This document shows positions 32,521-42,659 of a DNA stretch of 64,000 bases, piece by piece. The position numbers and the translations under genes are program-made. The stretch lies in the NCBI GenBank assembly GCA_032717465.1, contig CM064657.1, forward strand, positions 23,127,848 to 23,191,847, read 5' to 3'. The number at the start of each line of letters is the position of its first letter. Position 1 is the first letter of the stretch. This stretch comes from Coenobita brevimanus (Eukaryota > Arthropoda > Malacostraca > Decapoda > Coenobitidae). Under the pieces are notes generated by a model. The model had not been told where the DNA came from. It saw only the letters and a program-made list of their open reading frames with translations, and did not search any database.

Positions 32521-34120
32521 GGTCCTGGGCATGTCACGTCCTTCCGCGAACAGACAAGAAAATGATAAAAAACGTGTAACCCATAGATGGAGTGAGGGGA
32601 AGAGGTAGACAGGGAACTAGTTAAAGGGATGAAGTCCGTGTTATGGGGAACTGGGATGGAACAAGTTAATAATCAACAGGGCACAGTCAAGAAAACTCGA
32701 AAATGCCTTTGTCGTGCAGCTGGATGGTAGTCCATCCATAACTGTGATTCTGGAATCACCTTGAATCTGTATTGCTCTTATAATTTTATAAGATGTTACC
32801 ATCCCGGTAAGTCCAGGCATTTGCCAACATCACCCTTCCACCACAAGGTTTGTTACAGAAGTTGTTTGTCGATGTTATGACTTAGTGCCTCCTTGGACAT
32901 CACCATTTTGCCATCCCAGGTTTGTTGTACACCACTTTTGCCACTCCTGGGGATCTGTTATGGAAGAAGTATTTAGGTAGTGAGGTGATGGTCAAATGGT
33001 AGAAGAATGAATGATCCATTCCAGGCTGGAGCAGGAAACAATTTGAGGACTTAAAAGTCTTAACGACTTATGCATAAGACCCATTGATATATCACAAAAA
33101 CACTTGCTAATACCTTCTCACCAGTCCTCAATGAGTTATCCATAGCATGTTTCAGAATTGGCGGCACGGTATTTGCCTTCAAATACTGACATTAGGGTGT
33201 GTGTGTGGCATCTGTTTGTCCGTGGGAGGATTGGGAGACATCAGGGAACGTATTATCAGGTCTATTTTCCAAATTGGGTACATATAAATATAAGTATGTC
33301 TTTTTCATGAGAAGTTAGAGTTTGCTTGGAGTGTATATTAACGTTCGGTGTAACTGTGTGTTACATTATGGCAGAATGTGTTCTAAATAACCCCCTTCAT
33401 GAATATTGGCAAAGCGGAAGATGACCATTACAGTTCAGACCACCTTGTGAACTATTAGGGCCTATAGTCTTCGGCTTACTGTTGCAAATAGTTTGTTAAA
33501 TATTCTCTCAGTGATGTGTGTATTATGTCGACAATAAATAAAGGTACGGCACCAGAGTAAAAGAATGCAAAATTTTATTATGCATCTGAATCGTGAACCC
33601 TTTTTCTATTAGTGACATTTTTCTTTTTACTTCTGCAGTTTGCAGATGATTTTTATTTAGCCTTGATTTTATTTTTCTAAGTGAAGGAGCTAGAAAGTGC
33701 TTATATTAACTCATTTTCTTTGCCATATGGCTCTGCAGATATGAATAAAGTCTGATGGTGGCGAGACTAAACTACAAAGCAAACAAGAACATACAACTAA
33801 AACATACATTTCAAAACTACAAATCAAACTGAAGGGGTTAAGAAGTGGTAGAGGGCATTTTAACTTCATGGATCCAGTGGCGTATTTTTTATTTTTTTTA
33901 TTTAGCTTATTTGGGGAGTCTCTTGATTTTATTTAAGGATTTGCAGTAGTAAGTGGGATTATTATGGATATATCTAGTAATTTCCGAGCAAAGAGTCTCC
34001 GTAAACCTAACAAAATTGGCCTGTGATAGTAAGAAGAAAGTAAAAAATAAAATGTGTCGCGGGATCCAAGGGTTTAAGCAGACGAGAATACAGTATGCTC
34101 TTGAATCAAAGCTGGCGTCG
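32521..34120. other. Unassigned unique sequence
   Basis: AT-rich, no repeat arrays and no coding frame. The word ACTGAAGGGGTTAAG at about 33828 belongs to a recurring dispersed motif described separately. Confidence 0.4.
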
Positions 34121-35170
34121 TAGGTAGCAGTGAGGAGTGGATGCTGGAAGAGGTCAAGTGGTGGTGTTAGTGTTAGCATCTTGGTGGTGTGGTATGCTGG
34201 TGGTGTTATGGTGGTGTGGATGCAAGCCTTCGTAGCCCGGTGGTGTGGCTGCACTGTGGTGGTGTGGTGTGGCTACATGTGTCGGTGGTGTGGTGGAGTA
34301 ATGTTGTGTTTTAGTGTTGGAAATTTTAGTGGTAGTGTGAGGTGGTCGAGTGGTGTGGTGGTGTGGTGTGGGAGTGTGAGGTGGTAGAGTAGTGTGGTGG
34401 TGTGGTAGAGTTGTATGGTGGTGTGATGTGCTAGAGTAGTGTGGTGGTATAGTATGGTGGTGTGAGGCGGTAGTGTGACAGTTGTGATAGTGTGGTATTT
34501 TGAGGTGGTAGAGTTGTGTGGTGGTGTTGTGTAGTAGAGTACTGTTGTAAGAGTTGTGTAGTGGTGTGAGGTGGTTGAGTAGTGTGGTGGTGCAGTAGAA
34601 CTGTGTGGTGGTATGGTGTGGTAAAGAAGTATGATGGTATGGTGTGACAGAGTACCGTGGTGGTATGACGGTAATGTGGTTGTTGACAGAGTAGTGTGGT
34701 GGTGTGGCGGAGTAGTGTAGTGGTGTGGTAGTGTTATGTTGTAGTTGTGTAGTGGTGTGACAGAGTAGTGTGGTGGTGTGGCGGAGTAGTGTAGTGGTGT
34801 GGTAGTGTTATGTTGTAGTAGTTTGGTGGTATGGCAGAGTAGTGTGGTGGTGTGGCGGAGAAGTGTAGTGGTGTAGCAGAGTAATGTGGTGTGGTGCTGC
34901 AGTGTGGGTGTTGTGCTGTAACAAGTAGTGTGATACTGTGATGGAGGAGTGTGATTTTATGTTGGAGATGTATGGGTATGGTGTGCCAGAGTAGTAGACT
35001 GATGTGGTTTGGTAGTGTAAGACAACTGAGTGGTGTGGTACAGTATTATGGTGAGGTAAATTACTGTGCTGGTGTGGTAGGTGGTACGGAATAAGAGCGC
35101 AGTGTTGTGGTGGATGGAGTGGTGGTGTGGTGTGGAAGTGTAGTGAGGTATGGCTAGGTAGTTTAAAAAT
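34121..35170 (+). repeat. Degenerate GTGGTG/GTAGAGTAGTGTGG minisatellite
   Basis: About 1 kb of imperfect units such as GTAGTGTGGTGGTGTGGC and AGAGTAGTGTGGTGG with variable length (about 17-36 bp). Two stretches near 34685-34760 and 34755-34830 are nearly identical, a local segmental duplication. Confidence 0.85.
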
Positions 35171-35221
35171 AGTAGCACCAGTAGTATGATTGCGTCATAG
35201 ATAGTATAAAATAACAACGTA

Positions 35222-35560
35222 GTGTATAGTGGTGAGTGGGTTGGAGGTGAGGGTGGGTGGGGCGGGGCACGGCATGGCAGGGCGGGCTGTACAGCACCGC
35301 CGGGGCCTGTCCGCCAATATGAGCCGGTAAGCGGACGAGGCCCCAGTGCTCCCCCGGGGCCCCGCCAGACACTCTTAATTTACCTGCCCACGCCCCAAGA
35401 CGGATGGAGCAGCGGGGCGGGGCGGGGCGGGACGGGGCGGACCATCACCACCACCACCATTTCCCCGCCCCGCCATCTGCCCCGCTTCAACCCGTCATGC
35501 CTCCAAACGCTGCATCCTTCCCAGCGTTACCCTGCCTCACCATTCCATTATCGCTGAGTA
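35222..35560. promoter_or_regulatory. GC-rich unique island with GC-box run
   Basis: Very G+C-rich block with GGGGCGGGGCGGGGCGG (Sp1-type GC boxes, about 35413-35438), CCGCCAATATGAGCCGG and AATTTACCTGCCC. No convincing frame: overlapping frames on + have different low-complexity products. Resembles the island at 7.5-8.2 kb. Could be a CpG-rich promoter or conserved non-coding block; direction unknown. Confidence 0.3.
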
Positions 35561-36104
35561 TTACAAAAGACGTTTATATAATGCCTGGTGTGAAATGGGA
35601 TGGCAGTTGGAGATATGCCTCAGACGAGAATGCATAGCCCGAGTGGAAATGAAAACGTGGTTGTGGACACCGTAGACTCGACTACGGATGTCGCTTTCAT
35701 CAGTCACGAGGTTCCAGGTTATAAATATATACATTGATACATGCATATATAAATACGACAGTAACAGGCAATCCCATATTACCCCTTTCTGGCTCAGGAG
35801 GGGTGTAGGAAGGCCCCCAAGGCTTGGATACCATACTATATTTAAGCCGCAGCCGACCAACCTTCGTCAGAGGCAGCCTAGTGCTATACATGATGGAAAA
35901 CCATCCGCCCACTAGGTTTCGAAGCACTTCGTGTTACACAAGGTCATCTCCTACACAAGACTTATACTACTGACCGTTGAGATGTTCGTTCGTTCGTCCG
36001 TTTATAAAGGCTCCGACGTGCATGCATGGGTCGGCCATGGTTATCTAATGGCAGCTATCTACGCTGCTCGATCTCTAGAAGCCTTCCTAATCCCTTTTCC
36101 ATGG
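35561..36104. other. Unassigned unique sequence
   Basis: No repeat or coding frame is supported. Overlapping 75-99-codon frames on both strands at 35561-35927 lack domains. Confidence 0.35.
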
Positions 36105-36250
36105 AGTCACACTCCATGACTTCGTCTCAAAATTGTTTTCTGTCTACCTCTCGCAACTCTGCCCTCAGCGTTCACACCTCCCACCCTCCAACCACTCTAC
36201 ATGCCCATACTATCTCAGTCTGCTTCTTCTTATCACATCACTAATACTTT
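36105..36250 (-). pseudogene. Decayed LINE C-terminal fragment
   Basis: On the minus strand about 36235-36110 reads in pieces as YGHVEWLEGGRCER then SCERQKTILRRSHGV, with stops between. This is the shape of the conserved C-terminal tail (WFGHVERM...RGR....W) of RTE/CR1-type retrotransposon proteins. Short and degenerate, so the assignment is tentative. Confidence 0.3.
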
Positions 36251-36446
36251 CACGTCTCACCCTTCCTCTCGGTTCTTCTTAACCCCCTCCCTCCAACCCT
36301 GTCATTTAAGGACGCACTACGTACGTATGTAATCATTCTCAGTCGTGTATGTTTGAGCCTACGAATATCCTCCTGTGTTCCGTCACTTCCTTTTGTTTAC
36401 CCCAGTATGAGATGTCTTCATATATACATATACACGAGTACAAAAA

Positions 36447-36448
<2 letters not shown>

Positions 36449-36534
<86 letters not shown>
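36449..36534. repeat. (TA)n microsatellite
   Basis: About 43 TA units, directly before a dispersed repeat that also has a (TA)n neighbour in its second copy. Confidence 0.98.
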
Positions 36535-36537
<3 letters not shown>

Positions 36538-36539
36538 AT

Positions 36540-36800
36540 AAGAGAATATTTGTCTGTCTTCTATAGAAATGGAGGGCTATGGATATAGAACCATCAGAAC
36601 AGCTTTGACAGGTGTACTTTTTATGAAGGAATTAAATGTGTACATTACAGTTGCTAAAGTGGCGCCTCTGATGGCCAAGATTAGAACTACGCAAAAATAA
36701 TCAAGTCAGCGTGGTGGAAGCACGGTAGTCACTTATCATATATATATTTTTTAATACTACAACCTTTTCATTATTAGCTGCAACTGGTCTGATGGATGGA
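36540..36800 (+). repeat. Dispersed repeat, copy A
   Basis: Matches 59908-60200: AATATTTGTCTGTC, GGCGCCTCTGATGGCCAAGA, AATCAAGTCAGC, CATTATTAGCTGCAACTGGT and GATGGATGGACTGATTG recur in the same order and spacing, and both copies follow a long (TA)n. Probably part of a retroelement whose 3' end is near 37340. Confidence 0.8.
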
Positions 36801-37140
36801 CTGATTGGTAGGATGAGGAGGGCGACTGGGTTGAGTGGGTGGGGTTGAGTGGATGGGTGGGTGTGAAAGGACAGGGTGAGTGAAGAGGATGGGAGGTGGA
36901 TGTGGTGGGGTAAGGTGGGAGGGGTGGGTGTGGTGGGGCAACGTGGGTAGGTGATTGGATGGGTGGATAAGTATGGATAAGTGGGTGGAAAGGTGGGTGG
37001 ATGGATGAGTAGGATAGCTGGTAGGTGGATGGGTGGGTGGGCGGGTGAGCAGGTGGGTAGGTAGGGGAGGTGGGTGGATGGTGAATGAGTGAGCAGGGTG
37101 GATGGGAAGGGTTGGTGGGTGGGTGGGTATTGGGAGAATA
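36801..37140 (+). repeat. GGTGGATG/GGTGGGTGG short tandem repeat
   Basis: Degenerate 4-bp based G-rich repeat (GGTG, GGAT, GGTA) over about 340 bp; minus-strand proline/threonine frames are by-products. Confidence 0.88.
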
Positions 37141-37194
37141 GGTCCATGGTAGGAATAGGTTCATGGGGACTGTATCCGTAGGGAAATGAGGCCA

Positions 37195-37350
37195 AGGAGG
37201 AACATAGGTTTATTGGGTAAAATGGAACCCCGGGGGTCTTTTTTTCCACAAGGCAGGGGAGTGGCCATCCAAGTTCCCAGGCAGTGTCGGTATGCACGAA
37301 GGTATTTTTACCCAGGCAACGACGGGTGCACCTGCTAGTGTGTATATCTA

Positions 37351-37421
<71 letters not shown>
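37195..37421 (+). mobile_element. Retroelement 3' end with (TCTA)n/(TA)n tail
   Basis: Sequence ending ACGACGGGTGCACCTGCTAGT (37319-37339) passes directly into TCTA repeats (37348-37380) and (TA)n (37380-37421). A CGGGT...CTAGT end followed by simple repeat is common at the 3' ends of dispersed non-LTR-type repeats. May be the 3' part of the repeat starting at 36540. Confidence 0.5.
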
Positions 37422-37423
<2 letters not shown>

Positions 37424-37424
37424 T

Positions 37425-37808
37425 CATCAGCCGTTGAGGTCCACTGCAGGACCAGCCTATCCCTACCGAAGCAGGGATGATACAGCCAATATATCTCTAC
37501 CAAGTGGCTTAAGCTGTCTGGTAGAGACTGTACAGTATGTAGGATGAGAAGTGCTTGTGAGTGTGATTGTAGTGTCGTAGTGGCTTTGGATGTGTGTGTA
37601 GTCTGTGAACCAAGTGTAATCGGCCCGCCTTAAGCCGATTGGGTGCAAGCATACTAGTATGCAGTTCAACCACAGCACCCCTTATGTCCGCCAAAGTAGC
37701 AGGTGGCTTGGTGAACGCTTCCCTAAGTTTTTACAACTCTGGCGGGAGGCGAACCAGCGCTCACCAGCGTGCGGAACGCACACTCTACCACTGTACCACA
37801 GAGGCTCC
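37425..37808 (-). mobile_element. tRNA-derived SINE with LINE-like 3' end
   Basis: On the minus strand the 5' head GGAGCCTCTGTGGTACAG starts at 37808. A box TGGTACAGTGG is at 37788-37798 and B box GGTTCGCCTCCC at 37744-37755. A body of about 300 bp follows. The 3' end CTGCAGTGGACCTCAACGGC runs into TGATGATGA and (TA)n. That 3' word resembles a known invertebrate LINE/SINE tail (TGGAC.TCAACGGCTGATGATG), implying mobilisation by a partner LINE. Both flanks are (TA)n, so no duplication can be read. Confidence 0.7.
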
Positions 37809-37818
37809 ATATATATAT

Positions 37819-37855
<37 letters not shown>

Positions 37856-37856
37856 C
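37809..37856. repeat. (TA)n microsatellite
   Basis: TA tract broken once by AAA, abutting the tRNA-like head of the SINE. Confidence 0.95.
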
Positions 37857-38139
37857 ACAGTATATATAATATGTAATATTGTCGTATGTTTCACTTGAAT
37901 TTCAGCATAATGTACCGTAACAAGCAAATAAGTAGAAAACGACACGGATCCGATGAGGCCTTCTTTTCGATGCTGATGCCACAGTTATCAAGGGGTCATG
38001 TTATCGTGGTATTAGAAGGCTCCTACCATTTCCTTCGTAGCGATTATTTGTGTTATCTTTATTTGTCTTTATTAAGGGAACAACTTGCATTAAGGGTATA
38101 CATGGCAGTATTGACGTGCCTTAGTATTCAGAAATAGTG

Positions 38140-38854
38140 TAGTGCGCAAGGAGAAAAACTGGGATTGGTAATAAATTGTGGAAAGACTGAAATTATTGAT
38201 ATGAACGTGGAGAACCAAATCGATTGTGTAATTGGGAATAATGTGGTGAAAATTGTAGAAAACTTTAAATATCTGGGAACGATTGTATCATCTAATGGAT
38301 CATTAAACATTGAAATTGAGGAGAGGATTAGACAGGCTTGGCGAGCTGTTGGAATGTTGAAATCTGTTTGGAATAATAATATGCTTTCGGTACATACTAA
38401 AGTGAAAATTTACAAGTCCATGGTTAGACCAATTTTATTTTACGGGCATGAGTCATGGTACAGTACAATTGCAACAGATCAGAAAGTATTAGGATTTGTG
38501 AATAAAATACTGAGAAGGATTCTTGGGGTAAAGTGGCAAGACAGAGTTACAAATGAAAGAGTAAGGGATATTACGAGAGTGGAACCAGTTAATGAATATG
38601 TGAGACTGTCTCGCACATATATAGAAAAGAAAGTAGTTTAATACAGGATGTGCCAGAGTGGACTGCTAGAGAAAGAAGAGGTAGAGGTAGGCCGGGGGAA
38701 ACCTGGTTGAGGACAATGAAAAAAGGAGCAGAAGAGGAGTGTTGGTGGGACCTGAAGGAGATGGCAAGAGACAAATATTGGTGGAGAGAGTTCATTGAGG
38801 CCCTATGCATCACTTGGGGTGCCACAGGAAATGATTGATTGATTGATTGATTGC
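38140..38854 (+). mobile_element. 3' fragment of a second LINE family with (TGAT)n tail
   Basis: 5'-truncated insertion covering the thumb and C-terminal part of a reverse transcriptase protein, ending in five TGAT/GATT units (38831-38853). It is distinct from the RTE family: the protein sequence and the tail unit both differ. Confidence 0.8.
38165..38838 (+). pseudogene. Truncated reverse transcriptase C-terminus (LINE family 2)
   Basis: Residues from 38165 contain NCGKTEII (motif D region), ENFKYLGTIVSSNGS (motif E-like), KIYKSMVRPILFYGHESW (38407) and ILRRILGVKWQDRVTNERV, typical of the RTE/CR1-type C-terminal region. The frame stops at 38639. After a frame change, RERRGRGRPGETWLRTM and REFIEALC (38650-38838) complete the usual tail; the GH.LRM block between is missing. 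The catalytic region was never included, so this copy is inactive. Confidence 0.8.
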
Positions 38855-38984
38855 AATAAATGGTTGGGAGCCTGGTAATCCCATAAAAAATATGGCTGTA
38901 GGTAGCCAAGGTGGTGTGGCCATCGATAGCGGATTGCCCGGCCAGTGTCTTCATCGTAAAACTAGGAGTGACGCCCTGAGCGGT

Positions 38985-39197
38985 ATTGTGGTTGGCAGGA
39001 GATGGCAGTTTGTAGTAAGAGAGTACTTGGTAGTTAATACAGCACTTGTGTACGAGTGTAAAGTGAGTGTTCAGGTTATCTTAATCCAATAGTTTTGTCT
39101 GTATGTAGAACTCAGTTACCTTATTACAGTAGTTTTGTATTAAGGGAGTACTAAGGTCATCGTAATACAGTAACTTTGTATCAAGAGAATACCCAGA
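38985..39197 (+). repeat. Degenerate minisatellite, about 48-bp unit, left part
   Basis: Units of AATACAGTAGTTTTGTATTAAGGGAGTACT type with AGGTCATCGT. The array is split by the RTE insertion at 39198-40621 and continues to about 40860. The last 12 bp here (AGAATACCCAGA, 39186-39197) are the duplicated target site. Confidence 0.75.
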
Positions 39198-40621
39198 GGC
39201 TTCCTGTTTGTATTTTTAGTTAGTTATTTTCCGGGGAGGGGCACTAACCTTCCGCCAATCCACTTTGCTGACACGTAGGGAGCACGGGTTGTTGGTTATA
39301 AGGTTACCACCCAGCGTATTAAATGATTTCCTGATTTATAGGAAATAATTGGGCTTGCTACTCTGTATAGAGCTACCCCGAAATAGAGTACCACAACACT
39401 GAGTGGGTGGATGATGGGCCTCCCCACTGACCACTGTGTAGATCAGACTTTCATTCCTAGGTCTTCACTGGAAAAGTTTCTAGAGGAGGGGAAAAAGTTT
39501 GTATGCTGCCTTCATTGGTTTGGAGAAAGCATATGACAGAGTGGATAGACAAGGAATATGGACAATAATAAGAATATATGGAGTAAATGGGAAGCTGTTG
39601 AATGCTGTGAAGAGTATGCATGAGGGGGCTAAGGTTGGAGTGCGTGTATATAGTGAACTGAGGGAATTTTTCTCTCTGAAACAGGGATGTGTCATGTCTC
39701 CATGGCTTTTCAATCTGTATATGGATGGGGTTATAAAAGAGGTAGAAGGTAGGGCAGTGGATGTTGGAGCTGCCCTAATGAGAGAGGGCAGCGTTTGGAA
39801 GCTTCCGCACTGTTGTATGCAGATAATACAGTATTGTTAAGTGAAGACGAAGAGGAACTGCAAGGCTTAGTGAATGGGTTTGGGAGACTGTGTAAGAAAC
39901 GGAATCTAAAGGTGAATGTAGGGAAGAGTCAAGTTATGATCTTCTAGAGAATTGAAGTCACTGAATGTACAGTGAGGTTGAATGGTGAGAAAACGGAAAA
40001 TGTGAATGCATTTAAGTACTTGGGTAGTGTGATGAGTGAGGATGGAAATTTGGAGGATGAAGTGCTTGTAGGGTACAACAAGGAAGAAAAATTGCGGGTT
40101 CATTGAAAGCAGTGATAAGAAATAGGGAAGTGAGCATGGAAGTAAAAAAGTTACTGCATGATAGTATTGTGATACCATCTCTAACATATGGAAGTAAAGC
40201 CTGGACCTTGTAGAAGTGACGCAAGTCAAGAGTGAGAGCAATGGAAATGAGTTATTTGAGAGGAGCATATGGATTTACGTGGAGAGACAGACTGACAAAT
40301 GAGGAAGTGAAGGAGCGTTGTGGTGTGGATGTGGATGTGATAGAAAGATTTAGGAGAAATACACTGAGGTGGTTGGCAATGTGAAGAGGATGGAGAGCGA
40401 GAGACTGACGAGGAGAGTGTATGTGAGTGAAGAAGGGGGGGAGAGGGAGAAGGAGGCCGAGGATGAGATGGAGGGATGGAGTGGAGAGGTATATGAGAGA
40501 GGGTGTGTGTGAGCTGGGGGGAGGGCAATGAAATGGCTTGGGACAGGGTGACATGGAGGCGATTTGTTTGTGGCCACCCGTTACAGGATTGAGGCGTCTG
40601 ATAATAGATGGATAGATTGAT
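39198..40621 (+). mobile_element. RTE copy 2: 5'-inverted, truncated insertion
   Basis: Bounded by exact 12-bp duplications AGAATACCCAGA (39186-39197 and 40622-40633). The left part (39198-39428) is RTE leader sequence in reverse orientation: 39198-39265 matches 12869-12936 of copy 1, and 39266-39428 matches the leader repeat of copy 3. From about 39433 the element reads in + orientation from residue about 425 of the copy 1 protein to the shared 3' end and a GATA-like tail (ATAGATGGATAGATTGATAG). Inverted 5' end plus internal loss within one duplication is the signature of twin priming. Confidence 0.85.
39433..40590 (+). pseudogene. Reverse transcriptase fragment of RTE copy 2
   Basis: Starts just before motif A (GLEKAYDRVDRQG) and contains LKQGCVMSPWLFNLY (motif B). 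A frameshift follows, and motif C reads YADN (39816-39827) instead of FADD, losing the second catalytic Asp. Further frameshifts and a stop (about 39945) break motifs D and E and the C-terminal tail. No endonuclease domain is present. Nearest relative in the window is copy 1. Confidence 0.88.
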
Positions 40622-40860
40622 AGAATACCCAGATCATCTTTATAAATTTGTATAAAGAAAGCACTAAGGTCATCTTAATAGTTTTGTCTAGGATCATCTT
40701 AAAGCAATGCTATGTGAAGAGATCCCTCAGATCATCTTAACTGCGTTGTATAAAGAGAATACTCTTAATCTTAACACTTTTATACAAATACAATACTCAG
40801 GTCATCTTAATACGCTAGTGCAGTATAAAGAGAGTACGGTACCTAGGTCGTATTAATAGA
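40622..40860 (+). repeat. Degenerate minisatellite, about 48-bp unit, right part
   Basis: Continuation of the array at 38985-39197: words AAGGTCATCTTAATA, TTTGTATAAAGAGAGTACT recur four to five times. Starts with the second copy of the 12-bp target duplication. Confidence 0.75.
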
Positions 40861-40879
40861 GTAGCCAAATTTGATGTAA

Positions 40880-41075
40880 CGGTAGCATCAGGAAACCCGT
40901 ATTGTCGTCTTAAGAGGTGGCGAGGTCGTCCCAGGGGCCGGAAGGCGACGACCACACGACCCCTGATTGGATAGAGACCACCCCAAAGGTCAGGTGGACC
41001 ACGCCTCACTTTGAAATGTAAATATAAAGCGGAGGTGCCCGGACAACAGCCGTCTGCTCTGCTAGGGACTTGAAT
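40880..41075 (+). promoter_or_regulatory. Candidate TATA-type core promoter
   Basis: GC-richer unique sequence holding CTGATTGGATAG (inverted CCAAT word, about 40962), AAAGGTCAGGTGG (40984) and TATAAA at 41023-41028, with CAACAGCCGTCTG about 28 bp downstream in the expected start-site position. No reading frame with coding character follows before a pyrimidine-rich tract, so a transcript is unproven. A foldable GGTCGTC/GACGACC pair lies just upstream. Confidence 0.28.
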
Positions 41076-41084
41076 TAGTGATGC

Positions 41085-41900
41085 AACAGGGAAGGCCTCT
41101 CTCGCTTCCCTCCTGCCCTTTCCCTCACTCTTCTATTTCCCTTGTTCCCTTGCCCTCTCCACTTCCCCTGGTTGTTTGTTGTAATACCCCCAGTTTTATG
41201 TCCCTTTTCTTCGACCATCCTTCCTCTTGATCTCTTACTCCTTCGTTTCCCTTGATCCATTGCCTTTTCTGCATCTTTCCCTGGCTGCTTCTTGCTCTCT
41301 GACACAAGCAGTTTTATGTCACTCCCACCCATCACTTCTTAACCATTTTTCCACCATGTTCCTCACACCTCTATATCCCTTGTTCACTTGCCCTCTCTCC
41401 GCCTTCCTGGTTGTTCCCATCTCTCACTAACACCTCAGTTGTTATGTCCTCTTCCTTCGACTATTTTTTTTTTCCTAATTCGGGACTATTCTTCTCCTCT
41501 TCCACTTCCTCCTGTGGTTGTTTTTCGTTATTTTGCTTTCTTGCTCTTTTATTTATCCGCAACCCATCCTCCTGTTTCCTAGGGTTACCATTTCACACTT
41601 TCACCCCCCCACCCCCACTCAGGGAAAGAAATGAGAAAAAAACATCTCTTTTTTTTTTTTCCCTTCAGTATATAACACTGGACTCCTTCCCTTTCAGTTA
41701 TCACTATTCGTCATTCATCCTCACAACTCTTTATAGTCAGCCTCCCTTCTTGGTCTTCCCCATTATAATTCCGTTGCATGTATTACCAGCCTGCAGGCAT
41801 CTCCTCCCCTCCCAGTTTCCATCTTTGCTTGTGTATCGTTTTGCTTGGTTGTTTACTAATCATATCTCTCTTGTTAACTGACCAATACGTGGGCCCTGAT
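41085..41900. repeat. Pyrimidine-rich low-complexity stretch
   Basis: C/T-rich with CCCTTGTTCCCTTGCCCTCTCC-like phrases recurring about every 95-125 bp (41125, 41240, 41375), so probably a degenerate tandem repeat of about 120 bp. Confidence 0.5.
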
Positions 41901-42336
41901 ATAAGCACATGCATTGCTCAGTTTATTAGTAACACCAAACAATTGCATTTTGACTCTGCAATGTCACCTCCTGCTCTGAAATTTCATCATAGCCTGAAAT
42001 GACACATAAAACCCAAAATTCATTAAAGAGCGACGATGATGACAGCTAATCAGGAATCGTAGTAAACTTGGAAATAAACATGGACGTAGTGTGTCGGGAA
42101 GTATAAAGCTGAGCGAAGCAGCGTGGATTAGTAATGTGAATCTGATGAATGGATTTTTCCCGTTTTTTTCTTTATGTCCACAACGCCGCCATTTTTATAT
42201 AACAGAGTCATGATTTTTTTTTTCCGACTCTGGTGAGCGTTATTTGGTGAATTTCCGCCGTACATTTTGAAACGTGGCCACCTTATCATTCTTTTTGTTT
42301 GTTAAGATGATTATGATGATGGTGATGGCGGTGCTA

Positions 42337-42368
<32 letters not shown>

Positions 42369-42659
42369 AAGTGTCGTTGTCCCTGTTAATGATTAAAATA
42401 TAGGATAAGGTTTGCTCGCTCGCTCGCTAGCTCGAGAGAGATAGAGAGAGAGAGAGAGTGAGAGCAAACAACACGCACAAATAAATGGGCCACACGTCAT
42501 ACATCATTAAAGCTTTCGAAAGCTTGTCTCAACCTCCAAGCAAACTCATATGCACGTATTAGTTTATATTGCTTATGTAGGCACTTCATTATTATTACTG
42601 TATATACCTGTTGGACAGAGTCATTTCATCGCCTAGATCTACTAAGTTATAAAGAAAGT
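41901..42659. other. Unassigned sequence with (ATC)n and (GA)n
   Basis: (ATC)n at 42335-42369 faces an ATGATG run at 42307-42325, so the two can pair. CGCT/GAGA repeats lie at 42415-42465. AAGCTTTCGAAAGCTT at about 42511 is a 16-bp palindrome. No gene. Confidence 0.5.

Noticed and set aside
37740..37808. Functional tRNA gene on the minus strand
   Set aside because: tRNA-like boxes are clear, but the sequence continues into a SINE body with a LINE-like tail.
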